From: Rhizobium mesosinicum
GTDB taxonomy: Bacteria > Pseudomonadota > Alphaproteobacteria > Rhizobiales > Rhizobiaceae
Assembly: GCF_019511345.1 (NCBI RefSeq)
Contig: NZ_JAEUAK010000006.1
Coordinates: 1 to 64,000 of the forward strand
Direction of reading: 5' to 3'
Length of the DNA stretch: 64,000 nt
The notes below the pieces were generated by a model. That model saw only the letters and a program-made list of their open reading frames with translations. It was not told the DNA's origin and made no database searches. Positions 8,362-19,279 of this stretch are shown piece after piece (position 1 is the stretch's first letter; each line of letters starts with the position of its first letter). The position numbers and the translations under genes are program-made.

Positions 8362-9291
8362 ATGAAAAAATTCATCATGGGAACTGCGATGGCGCTCGTC
8401 CTGTCGACGGCCGCACATGCGGAAACCGTCGGCGTTTCGATGGCCAAATTCGACGACAACTTCCTGACCGTTCTGCGCAACGGCATGACCGATTATGCAA
8501 AGACGCTGAACGGGGTCACCCTGCAGGTCGAAGACGCGCAGAACGACGTTTCCAAGCAGCAGAGCCAGATCCAGAATTTCATCGCCTCCAAGGTCGATGC
8601 GATTATCGTGAACCCGGTCGATACCGATGCGACGACGGCAATGTCGAAGCTTGCCGCTGACGCCGGCATTCCGCTGGTCTATGTCAACCGCCAGCCTGTC
8701 AACGTCGACACGCTGCCGGACAAACAGGCTTTCGTGGCATCCAACGAGCAGGAATCCGGCACGCTGGAAACCAAGGAAATCTGCCGTATCCTCGGCGGCA
8801 AGGGCAAGGCCGTCGTCATCATGGGCGAGCTCTCCAACCAGGCGGCCCGCATGCGCACCCAGGACGTTCACGACGTCATCAAGACGGACGAATGCAAGGG
8901 ACTGGAAATCGTCGAAGAGCAGACGGCCAACTGGGATCGCACCCAGGGCGCCGACCTGATGACCAACTGGCTCTCCAGCGGTATCGAGTTCGATGCCGTG
9001 ATCTCCAACAACGACGAAATGGCGATCGGCGCCATCCAGGCGCTGAAAGCGGCCGGCAAGGATATGAGCAAGGTCGTCGTCGGCGGTGTCGATGCCACGC
9101 AGGACGCGCTTGCGGCCATGCAGGCAGGCGATCTCGATGTGACGGTGTTCCAGGACGCCGCCGGCCAGGGCAAAGGCTCACTCGATGCCGCGCTCAAGCT
9201 CGCCAAGGGCGAGAAGGTCGAGAAGAAGGTCTACATTCCCTTCCAGCTCGTCACGCCTGATAACGTCAAGGATTTTGTCGCCAAGAACTAA
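8362..9291 (+). CDS. Sugar ABC transporter periplasmic binding protein (probably myo-inositol)
   Basis: A 309-residue RbsB-type periplasmic binding protein with a 20-residue signal peptide ending AAHA before ETVGVSM. NFIASKVDAIIVNPVDTDAT and GGVDATQDALAAMQAG are hallmarks of the CUT2 pentose/inositol binding proteins. It captures ligand in the periplasm for the ATPase and permease that follow. An IolR-type operator upstream suggests myo-inositol, a key rhizosphere carbon source. The operon resembles the ibpA-iatA-iatP type, but ribose-like sugars cannot be excluded. An 11-bp hairpin follows the stop, which could raise its dosage over downstream genes. Confidence 0.85.
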   Translation: MKKFIMGTAMALVLSTAAHAETVGVSMAKFDDNFLTVLRNGMTDYAKTLNGVTLQVEDAQNDVSKQQSQIQNFIASKVDAIIVNPVDTDATTAMSKLAADAGIPLVYVNRQPVNVDTLPDKQAFVASNEQESGTLETKEICRILGGKGKAVVIMGELSNQAARMRTQDVHDVIKTDECKGLEIVEEQTANWDRTQGADLMTNWLSSGIEFDAVISNNDEMAIGAIQALKAAGKDMSKVVVGGVDATQDALAAMQAGDLDVTVFQDAAGQGKGSLDAALKLAKGEKVEKKVYIPFQLVTPDNVKDFVAKN

Positions 9292-9304
9292 GGTAAACGC
9301 CAAG

Positions 9305-9333
9305 AGGGATGCGGGTAAACCCCGCGTCCCTTT
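9305..9333 (+). terminator. Intra-operon hairpin after the binding-protein gene
   Basis: An 11-bp stem with one G-U pair (agggatgcggg at 9305-9315, cccgcgtccct at 9321-9331), a TAAAC loop and a short TT. It sits in the 69-bp gap before the ATPase gene. It probably acts as a partial terminator or as a 3' stabiliser of the binding-protein mRNA. Confidence 0.6.
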
Positions 9334-9360
9334 CACCTGCCCGTATCCGGAGAAGATGAT

Positions 9361-10902
<1,542 letters not shown>

Positions 10903-10936
10903 TGCACTGTCCGTCATCGCCAAAGGGAGGTTTGAC

Positions 10937-11962
10937 ATGACTACCAATGCAGCAGAGGGCACAGCGCCCCTCGCGACCCGGCCGAGACGGCGGCGCGTGC
11001 CGCCGGAACTCAGCATCTTTCTCGTGTTGGTCGGTATTGCGCTGGTCTATGAAATCCTCGGCTGGATCTTCATCGGCCAGAGCTTCCTTCTGAACTCCCA
11101 GCGTCTGACGATCATGATCCTGCAGGTTTCCGTCATCGGCATCATCGCCGTCGGCGTCACCCAGGTCATTATCACCGGCGGCATCGATCTTTCGTCGGGC
11201 TCGGTCGTCGGCATGACGGCGATGATCGCAACGAGCTTCGCCCAGTCCTCCACCTGGGGACGGGCCGTCTTCCCGTCGCTGACCGACCTGCCGGCTTTCG
11301 TGCCGATCGTGATCGGCCTGCTGATAGGGGCGGCTGCCGGTCTCGTAAACGGCGCGCTCATCGCCTACACGAAGATACCGCCGTTCATCGCGACGCTCGG
11401 CATGTTCGTGTCGGCCAGAGGCATCGCGAAGTGGTATACGAAGGGGCAGCCGGTTTCAGGGATCACCGAACAGTTCCATTTCATCGGAACGAAGGCATGG
11501 CCGGTGGTCGTCTTCCTCGTCGTCGCGCTGATCTTCCACATTGCTTTGCGCTACACGCGCTACGGAAAGTTCACCTATGCGATCGGCGCCAATCCGCAGG
11601 CTGCGCGCGTTTCCGGCATCAATATCGAGGCGCATCTCGTCAAGGTCTATGTTATAGCCGGATTGCTCGCCGGCCTTGCCGGCATCGTCACGGCGGCGCG
11701 CGCTGAAACCGCGCAGGCGAGCATGGGTGTCGGATATGAACTCGACGCGATCGCCGCGACCGTCATCGGCGGCACATCTCTGACCGGCGGCGTCGGCCGC
11801 ATCACCGGCACCGTCATCGGCACCGTGATCCTCGGCGTCATGACGTCAGGCTTCACTTTTCTCCGGATCGACGCCTATTACCAGGAAATCGTCAAGGGCG
11901 TCATCATCATCGCGGCCGTCGTCATCGACGTTTACAGGCAGAAGAAACGAACCAAGCACTGA
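10937..11962 (+). CDS. Sugar ABC transporter permease
   Basis: A 341-residue inner-membrane protein with about ten hydrophobic segments. It has the CUT2 permease patterns VIITGGIDLSSGSVVGMTA and YAIGANPQAARVSGIN, the latter forming the cytoplasmic coupling loop to the ATPase. GGVGRITGTVIGTVILGV near the C-terminus is also typical. It follows GGGAGG at the right spacing and forms the membrane channel of the operon starting at 8362. A hairpin follows the stop. Confidence 0.93.
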   Translation: MTTNAAEGTAPLATRPRRRRVPPELSIFLVLVGIALVYEILGWIFIGQSFLLNSQRLTIMILQVSVIGIIAVGVTQVIITGGIDLSSGSVVGMTAMIATSFAQSSTWGRAVFPSLTDLPAFVPIVIGLLIGAAAGLVNGALIAYTKIPPFIATLGMFVSARGIAKWYTKGQPVSGITEQFHFIGTKAWPVVVFLVVALIFHIALRYTRYGKFTYAIGANPQAARVSGINIEAHLVKVYVIAGLLAGLAGIVTAARAETAQASMGVGYELDAIAATVIGGTSLTGGVGRITGTVIGTVILGVMTSGFTFLRIDAYYQEIVKGVIIIAAVVIDVYRQKKRTKH

Positions 11963-11968
11963 CCGGAA

Positions 11969-11999
11969 AAGGGGGCTTCAGGCCCCCTTCATCGTTTTA
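11969..11999 (+). terminator. Terminator of the sugar ABC operon
   Basis: An 8-bp stem aagggggc (11969-11976) / gcccccttc region (11982-11989) with a 5-nt loop, followed by atcgtttta. The T-run is interrupted, so efficiency is uncertain. Confidence 0.7.
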
Positions 12000-12015
12000 T
12001 GGGGAATGGCTGCGA

Positions 12016-12567
12016 TCACGACGAAGGATCAAGGGCTCCCAATGCCTTCAGATGGTGCGTGAGTTTCTGGCGATCACCCAAAATCATCTCGGAAGGAATA
12101 GCGGCGGGGTAGAAGAGAGCGATTTCCAGTCCCTCCGCGATAGCGTCATCCGTTGGTCCCGGCAACTCTTCCTCACGCATCCGTGCTGTGAAGACGGTGA
12201 GCAGAAAATCGAAGGTTTCGCCTTGTGGTGAAATAAACTTTTTTCGTTCGACTTCGATCAGATCTACCAGATCCAAAGATACGCCGATCTCTTCCGTTAT
12301 CTCCCGACGAAATGCGGCGGAGAAATCCTCGCCTTCTTCGACCGTTCCACCCGGCAGAGACCAGCCTGCATGCATACCGCTTCTCTTCGCCAGGACGATT
12401 TGACCTCTGGCATTATGAATGATGCCGATCGCTCCGCCCAACGCCCGACGGGAAAAGTGCTTGTGTTTCTGTGCCTCAAAATCAGCTTCCGGCAAGGGCT
12501 GATCGGCCGTCGACAGCCTGGCACGCGGGTATTGTCGGATAAGCGTTTGGTAAATTTCCTTACTCAT
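12016..12567 (-). CDS. Nudix hydrolase
   Basis: A 183-residue protein with a complete Nudix box at about residues 74-96 (GTVEEGE, seven residues, REITEEIGV), which binds magnesium for cleavage of a nucleoside-diphosphate-linked substrate. N- and C-terminal flanks are variable, as usual. ATG 12567 (MSKEIYQTL) is preferred: the longer frame reaching 12660 starts with low-complexity sequence. It is divergent from the dipeptidase gene with about 200 bp between. The substrate (oxidised nucleotide, NDP-sugar or other) cannot be read from the sequence. Confidence 0.87.
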   Translation of the reverse strand: MSKEIYQTLIRQYPRARLSTADQPLPEADFEAQKHKHFSRRALGGAIGIIHNARGQIVLAKRSGMHAGWSLPGGTVEEGEDFSAAFRREITEEIGVSLDLVDLIEVERKKFISPQGETFDFLLTVFTARMREEELPGPTDDAIAEGLEIALFYPAAIPSEMILGDRQKLTHHLKALGALDPSS

Positions 12568-12775
12568 GGGTTCTTTCAGACCATCGGCAAAAGGCATTCC
12601 GCGGCGATTGGGCCTGCGGGCCGCGCCATTGACGATACTTGCGCCGTTGTTCGTTTGCATCGCAAAATTGCATGGTTTCCGCAGCGCGCCTTTGTAAAAA
12701 AAGAGGTGGCGCTTTCCGTCAGCTTTTCTATTCTTGCCGCTTCGATCCGCCCGTTCGGGCAGTGCAGGAAAGCAG

Positions 12776-13834
12776 ATGCAACTCGTATTCGACGGTCATA
12801 ACGACGTTCTCCTTCGACTCTGGTCCCATGCGAAAGACGGACGTGATCCGGTCGCGGAATTTGCTGATGGTACGACGGCAGGTCATATAGATGCTCCGCG
12901 GTCAAAGGCCGGCGGTCTGGCGGGCGGTCTTTGTGCCATCTACATTCCCTCGGGCGATCTGGTTTTTGCCGATCCCGATGCGAATGGCCATTATGCGACG
13001 CCGCTAGCCGCTCCGCTTGATCCCCTGCCCTCGCTTGCGATAGCCACAGAGATGGCAGCGATCGCCCTCAGGCTCGACCGTGCCGGCGCCTGGCGGCTCT
13101 GCCGCACGGTGAAAGATATCCGCAGGGCGATGGCGTCGGGCGTTTTTGCCGCTGTCATGCATATCGAGGGCTGCGAAGCGATCGGCGCCGATCTCGCTGC
13201 TCTGGATGTTTTTTATGCCGCCGGGCTGCGTTCGCTCGGCCCGGTCTGGAGCCGGCACAATATCTTCGGGCATGGCGTGCCATTTGCCTTCCCGAGCTCG
13301 CCGGATACTGCGCCGGGCCTGACGGAAACCGGCTTCGCGCTGGTGCGCGAATGCAACCGCCTCGGCATCCTGATCGACCTCGCCCATATTACCGAGAAGG
13401 GTTTCTGGGATGTGGCGGAAACGAGCGACCAACCGCTTGTCGCCAGCCATTCCAACGTCCATGCGCTGACGCCGGTCGCCCGCAACCTCACCGACAGGCA
13501 ACTGGACGCGATCCGTGAGCGGCGCGGCCTCGTCGGCGTGAACTATGCGACGGCGATGCTTCGTCCGGATGGCCGCTCCGATGCCGATACGCCGCTTTCC
13601 GACATGATCCGCCATATCGATTATCTCGTGGACCGGGTCGGGATCGATTGCGTCGCGCTCGGTTCGGACTTTGACGGTGCTACCATTCCGGAAGAAATCG
13701 GTGATGCCTCGGGCAACCAGAGGCTGATTGCCGCTCTCCGGCAAGCTGGATATGGTGCGGAGGACTTGACCAAAATCGCCAGCGAAAACTGGCTTCGCAT
13801 TCTGGCTTCGGCGTGGAGGGAAGAGGACGCCTGA
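12776..13834 (+). CDS. Membrane dipeptidase (peptidase family M19)
   Basis: A 352-residue dizinc amidohydrolase-fold dipeptidase. The metal ligands are visible in DGHND near the N-terminus, the bridging Glu in MHIEGCEAIG, His in LIDLAHITEKG and SHSNVHAL, and the distal Asp in ALGSDFDGA. Bacterial members cleave dipeptides, often with a D-residue at the C-terminal side. No signal peptide is present, so the enzyme is cytoplasmic. AGGAAAG precedes the ATG. The gene sits 44 bp before a peptide ABC operon, so it probably hydrolyses what that system imports. Confidence 0.9.
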   Translation: MQLVFDGHNDVLLRLWSHAKDGRDPVAEFADGTTAGHIDAPRSKAGGLAGGLCAIYIPSGDLVFADPDANGHYATPLAAPLDPLPSLAIATEMAAIALRLDRAGAWRLCRTVKDIRRAMASGVFAAVMHIEGCEAIGADLAALDVFYAAGLRSLGPVWSRHNIFGHGVPFAFPSSPDTAPGLTETGFALVRECNRLGILIDLAHITEKGFWDVAETSDQPLVASHSNVHALTPVARNLTDRQLDAIRERRGLVGVNYATAMLRPDGRSDADTPLSDMIRHIDYLVDRVGIDCVALGSDFDGATIPEEIGDASGNQRLIAALRQAGYGAEDLTKIASENWLRILASAWREEDA

Positions 13835-13878
13835 AACCAAATAATACTTAGTAATCAATCAAAGCAGGGGAACAAACC

Positions 13879-15519
13879 ATGATGATTACCAAACTGAACC
13901 GCAGCTTCCGCCTTCTTTCCGCAGGGGCTGCGCTTTCGCTCCTGATGGCAGCAGCGCCCGCTGCCTTCGCAGAGACGCCGAAGGACACGCTCGTTGAAGG
14001 TTTTGCCATCGACGACATCATCACGATGGATCCGGGCGAGGCATTCGAGCTTTCGACGGCTGAGGTCACCAGCAATACCTACAGCCTGCTCGTTCGTCTC
14101 GACATGAACGACACGTCGAAGATCAAGGGCGACCTCGCCGACAGCTGGACCGTTTCCGATGATGGTCTCACTTATACGTTCAAGCTGAAGCCGGATCTTA
14201 AGTTCGCCTCGGGCAATCCGATCACCGCTGAAGACGTTGCCTGGTCCTTCGAACGTGCCGTCAAGCTCGACAAGAGCCCGGCCTTCATTCTCACCCAGTT
14301 CGGCCTGACCGGCGACAACGTCACCGAGAAGGCCAAGGCCGCCGACCCGACCACTTTCACCTTCACCGTGGACAAGGCTTATGCGCCGAGTTTCGTGCTG
14401 AACTGCCTGACGGCAACGGTTGCTTCCGTCGTCGACAAGAAGTTGGTAATGGAACACGTGAAGCCGGTCACTGTCGATGCCGATCACAAATACGACAACG
14501 ATTTCGGCAATGAATGGCTGAAGACGAATTATGCCGGTTCCGGCGCTTACAAATTGCGTGAATGGCGCGCCAACGAAGTCGTCGTCATGGAACGCAACGA
14601 CAATTATTATGGCGAGAAAGCCAAGCTCAACCGCGTCATCTACCGCTACATGAAGGAAAGCTCGGCGCAGCGCCTGGCGCTTGAGGCCGGCGATATCGAT
14701 ATCGCCCGCAACCTTGAGCCTGGCGACCTCGACGCCGTGAGCAAGAATGCGGATCTGGCGACCACCAATGCGCCGAAGAGCACGGTCTATTACGTCAGCC
14801 TCAACAGCAAGAACGAGAACCTGAAGAAGCCGGAGGTCCAGGAAGCCTTCAAGTATCTCGTCGACTATGACGCGATCGGCGCGACCCTTATCAAGGGCAT
14901 CGGTGAGATCCACCAGACCTTCCTGCCGACCGGCCAGCTCGGTGCGCTGAACGAGAACCCCTACAAGCTCGACGTTGCCAAGGCGAAAGAGCTGCTCGCC
15001 AAGGCCGGCGTGCCGGACGGTTTCTCGGTCACCATGGATGTGCGCAACACGCAGCCGGTCACCGGCATTGCCGAATCCATGCAGCAGACACTCGCTCAGG
15101 CCGGCGTGAAGATGGAGATCATCCCCGGCGACGGCAAGCAGACGCTGACCAAGTACCGCGCGCGCACGCACGACATGTATATCGGCCAGTGGGGATCGGA
15201 CTATTTCGATCCGAACTCCAACGCCGATACCTTCACTTCCAACCCGGACAATTCCGATGCGGGCACGGTGAAGACGCTTGCATGGCGCAATACATGGGAA
15301 GCGCCCGAGCTTGACAAGGAGACGAAGGCTGCCCTGCTCGAGCGTGACGCCGCCAAGCGTGCGGCCATGTATGAGGACATCCAGAAGAAGTTTCTGGCCA
15401 ACAGCCCCTTCGTCATCATCTTCCAGCAAATCGAAGTGGCTGGCTATCGCAAGAGCCTCAAGGACTTCAAGCTGGGGCCCAGCTTCGACACCAACTATGT
15501 AGGCCCGATCTCGAAGTGA
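13879..15519 (+). CDS. Peptide ABC transporter substrate-binding protein (family 5)
   Basis: A 546-residue DppA/OppA-type binding protein with a signal peptide of about 31 residues ending PAAFA before ETPKD. The family-5 pattern SWTVSDDGLTYTFKLKP appears near residue 90, followed by GNPITAEDVAWSFERAV. It binds peptides in the periplasm and hands them to the permease pair encoded next. It is the first ABC gene after the M19 dipeptidase. There is no hairpin between it and the permease gene (21-bp gap). Confidence 0.92.
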   Translation: MMITKLNRSFRLLSAGAALSLLMAAAPAAFAETPKDTLVEGFAIDDIITMDPGEAFELSTAEVTSNTYSLLVRLDMNDTSKIKGDLADSWTVSDDGLTYTFKLKPDLKFASGNPITAEDVAWSFERAVKLDKSPAFILTQFGLTGDNVTEKAKAADPTTFTFTVDKAYAPSFVLNCLTATVASVVDKKLVMEHVKPVTVDADHKYDNDFGNEWLKTNYAGSGAYKLREWRANEVVVMERNDNYYGEKAKLNRVIYRYMKESSAQRLALEAGDIDIARNLEPGDLDAVSKNADLATTNAPKSTVYYVSLNSKNENLKKPEVQEAFKYLVDYDAIGATLIKGIGEIHQTFLPTGQLGALNENPYKLDVAKAKELLAKAGVPDGFSVTMDVRNTQPVTGIAESMQQTLAQAGVKMEIIPGDGKQTLTKYRARTHDMYIGQWGSDYFDPNSNADTFTSNPDNSDAGTVKTLAWRNTWEAPELDKETKAALLERDAAKRAAMYEDIQKKFLANSPFVIIFQQIEVAGYRKSLKDFKLGPSFDTNYVGPISK

Positions 15520-15540
15520 TGGGCCGGCTAGGCTGATCCA

Positions 15541-16608
15541 GTGAGTATCGTCGAAACGAGACAGGAGGCGCGGCTCCGCAAGGGCCGTGCACTCTCCTTT
15601 GCGAAGGCGCTGGGGCGTTTCCTCTTCGCCGCCGTCACCACCTATCTCGGCCTTCTGGCTGTCACCTTCTTCATCGGCCGCGTCGTGCCGATCGATCCCG
15701 TGCTCGCCATTCTCGGCGACCGCGCACCGACTCATGTCGTAGAGCGCGTTCGCCGCGAGATGGGCTTTGACCTGCCGCTCTACGAGCAGTTCTACATCTA
15801 TCTCAAGGGCATACTTTTCGGCGATTTCGGCAATTCGGTGCTGACCACCAATCCGGTCATGGTCGATATTCGCCGCGTCTTCCCGGCCACGCTGGAGCTT
15901 GCGACCGTCGGCACGATCATCGGTTCCGTCATCGGCGTGCCGCTCGGTGTACTGGCTGCCGTCCGCCGCGGCAGCATTGCCGACCAGGTCGTGCGCGTCA
16001 TCGGCCTCGTCGGCTATTCGGTGCCGATCTTCTGGCTGGCGCTGATCTCGCTCGTCATCTTCTACGCGCAGCTGCGCTGGGTGGCTTTCCCCGGCCGCAT
16101 CGATATCGTCTACGAATACAGCTTCACGCCGCTCACCGGCTTCTATCTACTTGATAGTGCCTGGCAGGGGCAGTGGGATGTCTTCTACGACGTCTTCCGG
16201 CACATCATCCTGCCGGCCTCGCTGCTTGGTTATTTCTCGCTCGCCTATATCAGCCGCATGACCCGCAGCTTCATGCTGAACGAGCTTTCTCAGGAATATG
16301 TGGTGGCAGCGCGCGCCAAGGGCCTTTCTGAGACACGGGTGATCTGGGGGCACGCGTTGAGGAACGCGGCGGTGCCGCTCGTGACCGTCATCGCGCTTTC
16401 CTATGCAGGCCTGCTTGAAGGCTCGGTGCTGACGGAGACGGTCTTTTCCTGGCCCGGCATCGGCCTCTACATCACCAATTCGCTGCAGAGCGCCGATATG
16501 AACGCCGTGCTTGGCGGCACGATCGTCATCGGCACGGTGTTCGTCGGCATCAACCTTATTTCCGATCTCCTCTATCGGATACTCGACCCGAGGACGCGCA
16601 ACCGATGA
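15541..16608 (+). CDS. Peptide ABC transporter permease (DppB-like)
   Basis: A 355-residue inner-membrane permease with about six hydrophobic segments. The BPD_transp_1 coupling motif is visible in EYVVAARAKGLSETRVIWGH, and the N-terminal RVVPIDPV and LGDRAPTHVVERVR stretches are typical of DppB. The start appears to be GTG at 15541, following GGCTAGG. The frame gives an N-terminal cytoplasmic extension of about 30 residues. The stop overlaps the next permease gene by 4 nt (ATGA). Confidence 0.92.
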   Translation: MSIVETRQEARLRKGRALSFAKALGRFLFAAVTTYLGLLAVTFFIGRVVPIDPVLAILGDRAPTHVVERVRREMGFDLPLYEQFYIYLKGILFGDFGNSVLTTNPVMVDIRRVFPATLELATVGTIIGSVIGVPLGVLAAVRRGSIADQVVRVIGLVGYSVPIFWLALISLVIFYAQLRWVAFPGRIDIVYEYSFTPLTGFYLLDSAWQGQWDVFYDVFRHIILPASLLGYFSLAYISRMTRSFMLNELSQEYVVAARAKGLSETRVIWGHALRNAAVPLVTVIALSYAGLLEGSVLTETVFSWPGIGLYITNSLQSADMNAVLGGTIVIGTVFVGINLISDLLYRILDPRTRNR

Positions 16609-17540
16609 CGGTTCCGACCACGCCTTCCCCGCCCCTGAGCCGCCGTGACTGGTTGCTGTCCGACCGGCCGCAGTCACGCATGCAGGCTCGGCTCGGCCGC
16701 GCCTACGTTACCTGGCGGCAGTTCACCGCCAACCGGCTCGCCGTCATCGGTCTGCTGATCATCGTGGCGCTGTTGCTGATTGCTGCCTTTGCCAATCTGA
16801 TCGCCACCCACAATCCCGTTGTCGGCGATCTCAAGAATGCCCGTCTGCTGCCGCCCGGCACTGCGGGCTATCTGCTTGGCACCGACGATCAGGGCCGCGA
16901 TATCTTCTCGCGTCTCATCTACGGCTCGCGGCTGACGCTGCTCGTCGTGGTCCTTGTCGCCGTCATTTCCGCGCCGGTCGGCCTCATCGTCGGCACGGTA
17001 TCGGGTTATGCCGGCGGTTGGGTGGATGCGACGCTGATGCGCATCACCGATATCTTCCTTGCCTTCCCGAAGCTCGTGCTGGCGCTTGCCTTCGTCGCAG
17101 CCCTCGGGCCAGGTATCCAAAACGCCATCATCGCCATCGCCATCACGTCCTGGCCGCCTTATGCGCGCATCGCCCGCGCCGAGACACTGACGGTCCGGCG
17201 GTCCGATTATATTTCGGCGGTCAAGCTGATGGGCGCCTCGCCGCTGCGCATCATCATCAGGCATGTCATGCCGCTCTGCATCTCCTCGCTGATCGTGCGC
17301 GTGACGCTCGACATGGCGGGCATCATCCTGACGGCCGCCGGCCTCGGCTTCCTCGGCCTCGGCGCACAGCCGCCGCTGCCGGAATGGGGCGCGATGATCG
17401 CTTCCGGCCGCCGCTTCATCCTCGACCAGTGGTGGGTCGCGGCCATGCCCGGTATCGCCATCCTCGTCGTCAGCCTCGGCTTCAACCTTCTGGGCGACGG
17501 CCTGCGCGATGCGCTCGATCCGAAGGAGGCCGGCCAATGA
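16605..17540 (+). CDS. Peptide ABC transporter permease (DppC-like)
   Basis: A 311-residue permease with the DppC signature LLGTDDQGRDIFSRLIYGSR after the first membrane helix. The coupling loop is DYISAVKLMGASPLRIIIRH, and the C-terminus has the family ending GDGLRDALDPK. It starts by ATGA overlap with the previous gene and ends by ATGA overlap with the ATPase gene, so the four genes are translationally coupled. It pairs with the DppB-like subunit to form the channel. Confidence 0.93.
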   Translation: MTVPTTPSPPLSRRDWLLSDRPQSRMQARLGRAYVTWRQFTANRLAVIGLLIIVALLLIAAFANLIATHNPVVGDLKNARLLPPGTAGYLLGTDDQGRDIFSRLIYGSRLTLLVVVLVAVISAPVGLIVGTVSGYAGGWVDATLMRITDIFLAFPKLVLALAFVAALGPGIQNAIIAIAITSWPPYARIARAETLTVRRSDYISAVKLMGASPLRIIIRHVMPLCISSLIVRVTLDMAGIILTAAGLGFLGLGAQPPLPEWGAMIASGRRFILDQWWVAAMPGIAILVVSLGFNLLGDGLRDALDPKEAGQ

Positions 17541-18370
17541 GTTCGCTTCTGACCGTCAAGAACCTGCGTGTCAGCTATCCCACGCGCACCGGCGTCATCG
17601 AGGCCGTGCGCGGCGTGTCCTTCACGCTCGGCAAGGAGCGGCTCGGCATCGTCGGCGAATCCGGCTCCGGCAAGTCTCAGACCGGCCGCGCCATCATCGG
17701 GCTGACACCGAAGCACGGCGTCGTCACCGCCGACGCGCTGAATTTCAGCGGCCTCGATCTCCTCAAGGCTACGGCGGCCGAGCGACGCAAGCTACGCGGC
17801 AAACGCATCGCCATGATCCTGCAGGACCCGAAATATTCGCTCGATCCGGTCATGACCATCGGCAAACAGATCTGCGAAACATTGCGCACGCATGAGAAGG
17901 TCGGCAAAGGCGAGGCGCGAGACCGTGCGCTCCACATGCTGGAAGCGGTGCAGATCCGCAATCCCCAGCGCGTCTTCGATCTCTATCCGCACGAGGTTTC
18001 CGGTGGCATGGGCCAGCGCGCGATGATCGCCATGATGCTGATTGCCGGACCCGAACTCCTGATCGCCGACGAGCCTACCTCGGCGCTCGACGTTACGGTT
18101 CAGCTCGATGTTTTGAGGATCATGGACCGGCTGGTGTCCGAACGCGGCATGGGGCTGATTTTCGTCTCTCACGATCTGCGGCTCGTCTCCTCCTTCTGCG
18201 ACCGCGTCATCGTCATGTATGCCGGCCGCATCGTCGAAGAGATTGCCGCGTCCGAGCTCCGCAAGGCGAAACATCCTTATACGCAGGGCCTGCTGAACTG
18301 CATGCCGCAGATCGGTGAAGACAGGCATCCGCTGCCGGTTCTCGACCGCAAGCCGGAGTGGGCTTTATGA
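17537..18370 (+). CDS. Peptide ABC transporter ATPase (DppD-like)
   Basis: A 277-residue ATP-binding protein with Walker [11 protein letters not shown], signature [15 protein letters not shown] and Walker [13 protein letters not shown]. The C-terminal [13 protein letters not shown] tail marks the oligopeptide family. The signature reads SGGMGQ, as in many DppD proteins. The start is set by the ATGA overlap at 17537. It is short for DppD (usually 320 or more) and lacks most of the C-terminal Fe-S-type cysteine region. Confidence 0.92.
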   Translation: MSSLLTVKNLRVSYPTRTGVIEAVRGVSFTLGKERLGIVGESGSGKSQTGRAIIGLTPKHGVVTADALNFSGLDLLKATAAERRKLRGKRIAMILQDPKYSLDPVMTIGKQICETLRTHEKVGKGEARDRALHMLEAVQIRNPQRVFDLYPHEVSGGMGQRAMIAMMLIAGPELLIADEPTSALDVTVQLDVLRIMDRLVSERGMGLIFVSHDLRLVSSFCDRVIVMYAGRIVEEIAASELRKAKHPYTQGLLNCMPQIGEDRHPLPVLDRKPEWAL

Positions 18371-19116
18371 GCACAGCGTTATCCGCAGACCATCTCGGCG
18401 TCGTCTACGACCATTTCCATGCGCTGAAAGATGTGAGCGTTTCCATTGAAAGCGGCGAATCCTTCGGCCTTGTTGGTGAATCCGGCTCGGGCAAGTCGAC
18501 GTTGCTGCGCGCGGTTGCCGGGCTCGCTCCTGTCAGTGAGGGAGCGATCCACATTCACGGCGAGCAGCTCAAAGCTTCGAAGCGCAGCAGAAGCTTCTAT
18601 CGAAGCGTCCAGATGGTCTTTCAGGATCCCTACGGCTCGCTGCACCCCCGCCAGACCGTCGACCGGCTGCTTCTGGAGCCGCTTGCGATCCATGGCATCG
18701 GCGACAGCGAGAAGCGTATTGCCCGGGCGCTCGACGAGGTCGGGCTCGGCAACGGTTTTCGGTTCCGCTACCCGCATCAGCTTTCCGGAGGTCAGCGGCA
18801 GCGTGTGGCAATCGCCCGTGCCCTGATCGTCGAACCTTCCATCCTGCTGCTCGACGAGCCGACATCGGCGCTCGATGCCTCCGTGCAGGCCGAGGTTCTC
18901 AATCTTCTGGAGCAGATCCGGCGTGATCGGAAACTGACATTCGTCATGGTCAGTCACGATCTCGGTGTCGTCACCCATATGTGTGAGAGGCTTGCTGTGA
19001 TGCGCGGCGGCGCCGTCGTTGAACGGCTGACATCGGCCGAGCTTGCCGCCGGCAGCGTGCACGAGGAGTATACGCGAAATTTGATGATCGCGAGCAAGGG
19101 TTTCGTGAAGGCTTGA
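18367..19116 (+). CDS. Peptide ABC transporter ATPase (DppF-like)
   Basis: A 249-residue ATPase with Walker [11 protein letters not shown], the Q-loop in MVFQDPYGSLHPRQTV, signature LSGGQRQRVAIARAL and Walker [13 protein letters not shown]. The ATG at 18367 overlaps the preceding stop (ATGA). It forms the second nucleotide-binding subunit of the importer and is the last gene of the operon. Its stop codon lies inside the left arm of a hairpin. It is shorter than typical DppF, lacking the C-terminal extension. Confidence 0.92.
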   Translation: MSTALSADHLGVVYDHFHALKDVSVSIESGESFGLVGESGSGKSTLLRAVAGLAPVSEGAIHIHGEQLKASKRSRSFYRSVQMVFQDPYGSLHPRQTVDRLLLEPLAIHGIGDSEKRIARALDEVGLGNGFRFRYPHQLSGGQRQRVAIARALIVEPSILLLDEPTSALDASVQAEVLNLLEQIRRDRKLTFVMVSHDLGVVTHMCERLAVMRGGAVVERLTSAELAAGSVHEEYTRNLMIASKGFVKA

Positions 19117-19140
19117 AAGCCAATGCTTTCAAGCCTTTGA
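19111..19140 (+). terminator. Hairpin ending the peptide ABC operon
   Basis: A perfect 10-bp stem (gcttgaaagc at 19111-19120, gctttcaagc at 19125-19134) with a CAAT loop, overlapping the stop codon of the last ABC gene. The following T-run is poor (ctttga), so it may be a weak terminator or an mRNA 3' stabiliser. Confidence 0.65.
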
Positions 19141-19207
19141 AAAATCTGGCATGCCCGCGGGCGTTAAGGATAATGTTTCCCTAAAACACGACCATTCAAC
19201 TAGACTA

Positions 19208-19235
19208 TTGACAGCTGCCTTAGTTCTGTCATGAT
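19208..19235 (+). promoter_or_regulatory. Housekeeping-type promoter before a small ORF
   Basis: TTGACA (19208-19213), a 16-bp spacer and CATGAT (19230-19235) resemble a sigma-70 promoter. They lie 45 bp before the ATG of the small gene at 19280. Confidence 0.5.
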
Positions 19236-19279
19236 CTCGTTAACGACCGTTAGCTTTCGTGATCAATGGAGGTTGAGGC

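Noticed and set aside
13855..15735. 626-codon antisense frame over the peptide-binding-protein gene
   Set aside because: Same cause: no start signal, no family motif, and the sense strand has a full binding protein with signal peptide.
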